Origin: Lysobacter defluvii IMMIB APB-9 = DSM 18482 | GTDB lineage: Bacteria; Pseudomonadota; Gammaproteobacteria; Xanthomonadales; Xanthomonadaceae | DNA: 64,000 bases | NCBI RefSeq assembly: GCF_000423325.1 | Contig: NZ_AUHT01000007.1 | Coordinates: 175,253-239,252, forward strand | Direction of reading: 5' to 3' | Shown: piece after piece, positions 61,343-64,000 of the stretch | Layout of the letters: each line of letters starts with the position of its first letter | How positions within the stretch are numbered: the first letter of the stretch is position 1 | Program-made: the position numbers and the translations under genes | Notes under the pieces: generated by a model | The model's input: the letters and a program-made list of their open reading frames with translations, nothing else | What the model was told of the DNA's origin: nothing | The model's database searches: none

Positions 61343-63073
61343 TTACTCGAAGCGCCGCGCTCCTTCCATCAGCGGTTGCAGCGCCGCCGCCAGTGCCGGG
61401 TCCAGCACCGGTGCGTCCAGGACGAACACCTCCACCCCATGCGCGGGAACGGTGGCCTGCAGCCTCCCGCCTTCGACCACCTCGATGGTGTTCCCGGCGA
61501 GGGCCGCGCGCCACGACCCGGGCTGCAGATAACGTTCCACCTCGAACCGCGCCGGCACGTCGCCCTTGTTGAGCAGCACCAGCGCGATCTGTTCGACGTT
61601 TCCGTCCTGCAGCACCCGGTAGAACGCGGCGCGATCGCCCTGCAGCTCCAGGTTGAGCTGCAGGCCCCGCTGCAAGGCCGGGGTGGCGGCGCGCAGCCGG
61701 GCGACCGGCACCAGCGCCTGGTGGATCGGGTGCGCCGGGGCGGCGTCGATGCGCGCCTGGCCGAAGTAGTTGCGGTTGCCGGCGTGCTCGCCGTGTCCAC
61801 GCTCGAAGCCGACCTCCGAGCCGTAGTAGACGACCGGTATCCCGCGCGCGGTGAACAGCCAGTTGTGGGCGTCGATGAAGCCCTCGTCGCTGGCGTCCAT
61901 GCGCGGCATGTCGTGGTTGTCGTAGAAGGTCATCAGCTCGTACGGGTTGGCGTACGGGCCGTCGACCAGGTGCAGCGCGTCCGCCAGGTGCTCGAAGCCG
62001 AGCTGCTGGCGGCCGAACACCGCGTCCATCCGCTCCTTGAGCGGGAAGTCCAGCACGCTGACCCCGCCGTTCTCCGGCCAGGTGTGCGGCGCGATCTTGC
62101 CGGCGTCGTAGTCGAAGGACTCGCCGAACATGAAGAAGCCCGGGTGCTGTCCGCGGATGCGGTCGGTGAACTGCTTCCAGAACGCGTGCGGCACGTGGCG
62201 GATGGTGTCGATGCGGAACGCGCCGGCGCCCTGCCCGATCCACTTCGAGTACGCGCGCACGAAGTAGTCCAGCACCGCCGGGTTGGTGTCGTCCAGGTTC
62301 GACAGCTGGGCGAGGTCACGCTCGGCGTGGAAGAACGCGTGCAGCGGATTGCCTTCCGGGTCCAGGTCCTCCGGCGCGAGGTTCTGGTGGTCCGCCACGA
62401 GGCGGCCGTCCTCGTCGTACAGCTCGCCGAACTTCGGCTGGTCGGCCGGCATCGTGAACGAGGGCGAGCCGTGGTTGGCGACGATGTCGAGCACGGTGAC
62501 CAGGCCATGCTCCGCCAGGCCGGCGGTCAGCCCCGCGAAGTCCAGGCCATCGCTGGGCAGGTGCTCGTCGAGCTCGAAGAAGTTCACCCCCCAGTAGCCG
62601 TGGTAGCCGGTCTTGCCGCGGTCGGTGAAGCTGCCTTCCCACGCCACCGGGTCGCCACCGGTGAAGGCCTCGTCCGGGTTGTCGACGATCGGCGTCAGCC
62701 ATACCGCGCCAAAGCCCATGCCGGCGATGTAGCCGGCGTTGTCGAGCAGGCCGCGGAAGTCGCCGCCCAGGTAGCCCACGTTGGCGCTGCGGCCCTCGGG
62801 CGCCCCGGGTACCGGCAGGTCGAAGGTCGGGTGGTCGCCGCCCTGGCCGCGATGGTCGTTGGACGGATCGCCGTTGACGAAACGGTCGGTCAGGACGAAA
62901 TAGACGGCGCTCGCCGCGAAGGGCTCGCGGGTGCCGTAGTACTCCGCATCCCCGGCCGCCGACGGGCCCATCGCCGTGACGGCGCGATCCACCGGCGCGA
63001 CACCATGGGCGCACGCCGCCAGCAGCCCCGCCACCGTCAATCCCGCGAACGCGGAAGCCCGCCTCCCCGTCAT
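61343..63073 (-). CDS. Alpha-amylase family (GH13) lipoprotein
   Basis: 576 residues. A lipobox LLAAC (Cys21) makes it a probable surface or periplasmic lipoprotein. The GH13 barrel carries the triad Asp289 (FRIDTIRHV), Glu318 (FGESF) and Asp388 (YDNHDMP), and the early motif DIVANHGSP. The C-terminal beta domain follows from about 480. It should hydrolyse alpha-glucans to maltooligosaccharides. It overlaps the MFS gene by 4 bp. Codons of its signal peptide include a REP-like sequence (63034-63060). Confidence 0.94.
   Translation of the reverse strand: MTGRRASAFAGLTVAGLLAACAHGVAPVDRAVTAMGPSAAGDAEYYGTREPFAASAVYFVLTDRFVNGDPSNDHRGQGGDHPTFDLPVPGAPEGRSANVGYLGGDFRGLLDNAGYIAGMGFGAVWLTPIVDNPDEAFTGGDPVAWEGSFTDRGKTGYHGYWGVNFFELDEHLPSDGLDFAGLTAGLAEHGLVTVLDIVANHGSPSFTMPADQPKFGELYDEDGRLVADHQNLAPEDLDPEGNPLHAFFHAERDLAQLSNLDDTNPAVLDYFVRAYSKWIGQGAGAFRIDTIRHVPHAFWKQFTDRIRGQHPGFFMFGESFDYDAGKIAPHTWPENGGVSVLDFPLKERMDAVFGRQQLGFEHLADALHLVDGPYANPYELMTFYDNHDMPRMDASDEGFIDAHNWLFTARGIPVVYYGSEVGFERGHGEHAGNRNYFGQARIDAAPAHPIHQALVPVARLRAATPALQRGLQLNLELQGDRAAFYRVLQDGNVEQIALVLLNKGDVPARFEVERYLQPGSWRAALAGNTIEVVEGGRLQATVPAHGVEVFVLDAPVLDPALAAALQPLMEGARRFE
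63034..63060. repeat. REP-like sequence inside the amylase signal-peptide codons
   Basis: The segment carries CCGTCAATCCCGCGAACGCG followed by GAAGCCC, differing from the left REP arm at 13449-13475 by about three substitutions and one deletion. It encodes residues 5 to 14 of the amylase precursor. Confidence 0.5.
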
Positions 63074-64000
63074 GCCTGCGCCCCCGGCTCGCGCACCCGC
63101 AGCGTGCAAAGCCCGGCCACCACCAGGCTCACGCCGCCCACCGCCAGTGCGTTGATTGGCTCGCCACCCAGGAAGGTCGCCAGCAGGAAGCCCAGCAAGC
63201 TGGCCGCGACCAGCTGCGGGATGACGATGAAGAAATTGAAGATGCCCATGTACACGCCCATCTTGGCCGCCGGCAGGCTGTCGGACAGCAGCGCGTAGGG
63301 CAGCGACAGGATCGAGGCCCACGCAAAGCCCACCCCAACCATCGACAGCAGCAGCCAGCGCGGGTCGTCGATGACCAGGAACGACAGCAATCCCACCCCG
63401 CCCAGGATGCAGTTGAGCAGGTGGCTGGTGCGCAGCCCGAACCGGCGCACCATGGCCGGGATCACCATCGCCGCCAGCGCGGCAAAGCCGTTGTAGGCGG
63501 CGAACAGCACGCCCACCCAGTTCGCGCCCTCGTTGTACGCCGCCGAGGTCGGGTCGTCGCTGCCGTAGTGCACGCCGGTGACCGCGGCGGTGGTGTAGAT
63601 CCACAGCGCGAACAGCGCGAACCAGCTGAAGAACTGCACCACCGCCAGCTGCCGCATCGCCCGTGGCATGTGGTGCAGGTCGCCGAGGATGCTGCCCAGC
63701 GGGTTGTCCGGGTGCAGCCGGCGCAGGGCGAACTGGGCCAGTCCATACGCCACCAGCAGGCCCGCCAGGATGTAGAGCTGCGGATCCAGCCCGGCGGCCG
63801 CGACCGCCAGCGCCAGCACCATGCCGGCCAACAGCCAGGCCGCGCCGTGCCGCGCCAGCCGGGCCAGGTCCAGCGGCGGGCGACGGACCACCGGCGCCTC
63901 GTCCCAGGCCTGCAGCTGCGCAGGCGGGTATTCGCGGGTGCGCAGCACGGTCCAGCCCACCGACAGCAGCAGCACCGCGCCACCGAAGTAGAAGGCGTAG
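63070..64000 (-). CDS. MFS sugar transporter (SLC45/GPH-like), partial (5' end outside window)
   Basis: About 310 C-terminal residues are visible, holding roughly six membrane helices plus the preceding cytoplasmic loop (LRTREYPPAQLQAWDEA). Helices such as QFFSWFALFALWIYTTAAVTGVHYG and ILSLPYALLSDSLPAAKMGVYMGIFNFFIVIPQLVAASLLGFLL are typical of the sucrose/maltose H+ symporter type seen in xanthomonad maltose loci. It should bring amylase products into the cytosol. The start lies beyond base 64000; the GTG at 63975 is internal. Confidence 0.9.
   Translation of the reverse strand, partial: YAFYFGGAVLLLSVGWTVLRTREYPPAQLQAWDEAPVVRRPPLDLARLARHGAAWLLAGMVLALAVAAAGLDPQLYILAGLLVAYGLAQFALRRLHPDNPLGSILGDLHHMPRAMRQLAVVQFFSWFALFALWIYTTAAVTGVHYGSDDPTSAAYNEGANWVGVLFAAYNGFAALAAMVIPAMVRRFGLRTSHLLNCILGGVGLLSFLVIDDPRWLLLSMVGVGFAWASILSLPYALLSDSLPAAKMGVYMGIFNFFIVIPQLVAASLLGFLLATFLGGEPINALAVGGVSLVVAGLCTLRVREPGAQA

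Overview
The window is a very GC-rich chromosomal segment of a Xanthomonadaceae gammaproteobacterium, most likely Lysobacter, Luteimonas or a close relative. The evidence is a xanthomonadin (aryl-polyene pigment) cluster with its chorismatase XanB2, an OleA very similar to that of Xanthomonas, a sRNA-like locus behind polA, REP doublets, and a TTCCCGG/TTCCCCG heptamer array of the xanthomonad type. Many genes carry a TAnnnT -10 hexamer exactly 6 nt before the start codon, which points to leaderless mRNAs.

Layout. 1-22141: a cut-off TonB-like gene, a large membrane-ankyrin protein, ycgL, an S9 peptidase, hemF, a C-rich-loop sRNA candidate, polA, a DUF2782 lipoprotein, a cupin, a DHA2 exporter, chaB, a REP doublet, uvrD, a heme oxygenase-bacteriophytochrome pair, a thioredoxin/TonB fusion and a DPP-IV-type peptidase. 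22308-35066: the pigment cluster as two converging operons. The rightward one is ketosynthase, chain-length factor, glycosyltransferase and halogenase-like flavoprotein. The leftward one is ACP, membrane protein, hotdog dehydratase, acyltransferase, LolA-like protein, MMPL exporter, second dehydratase, ketoreductase and a lipoprotein. Divergent xanB2 makes the hydroxybenzoate starter. 35123-37953: small membrane protein, hemB, aroE and a gamma carbonic anhydrase. 38009-46143: part of a type VI secretion locus (OmpA-like, TagF, TssM, an unrecognised membrane protein, a TagX-like M15 peptidase). 46285-55910: an unknown membrane protein, oleA without oleBCD, a DUF4156 lipoprotein, an M16 protease, trmL, sstT, a BON protein and a DUF885 lipoprotein. 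56066-60201: a three-cupredoxin NirK divergent from DUF2946 and an OprC-type copper receptor, with two FNR/DNR-like boxes between. 60239-64000: a LacI regulator facing an amylase-MFS pair.

Genes that plausibly work together: chorismate to pigment (aroE, xanB2, the cluster, MMPL/LolA export); outer-membrane copper uptake feeding NirK under low oxygen or NO; biliverdin made by BphO for BphP; and maltooligosaccharide import and hydrolysis under the LacI protein. No tRNA, rRNA, CRISPR array, IS element or prophage was seen. The longest gene-free stretch (7653-8031) holds the sRNA candidate.
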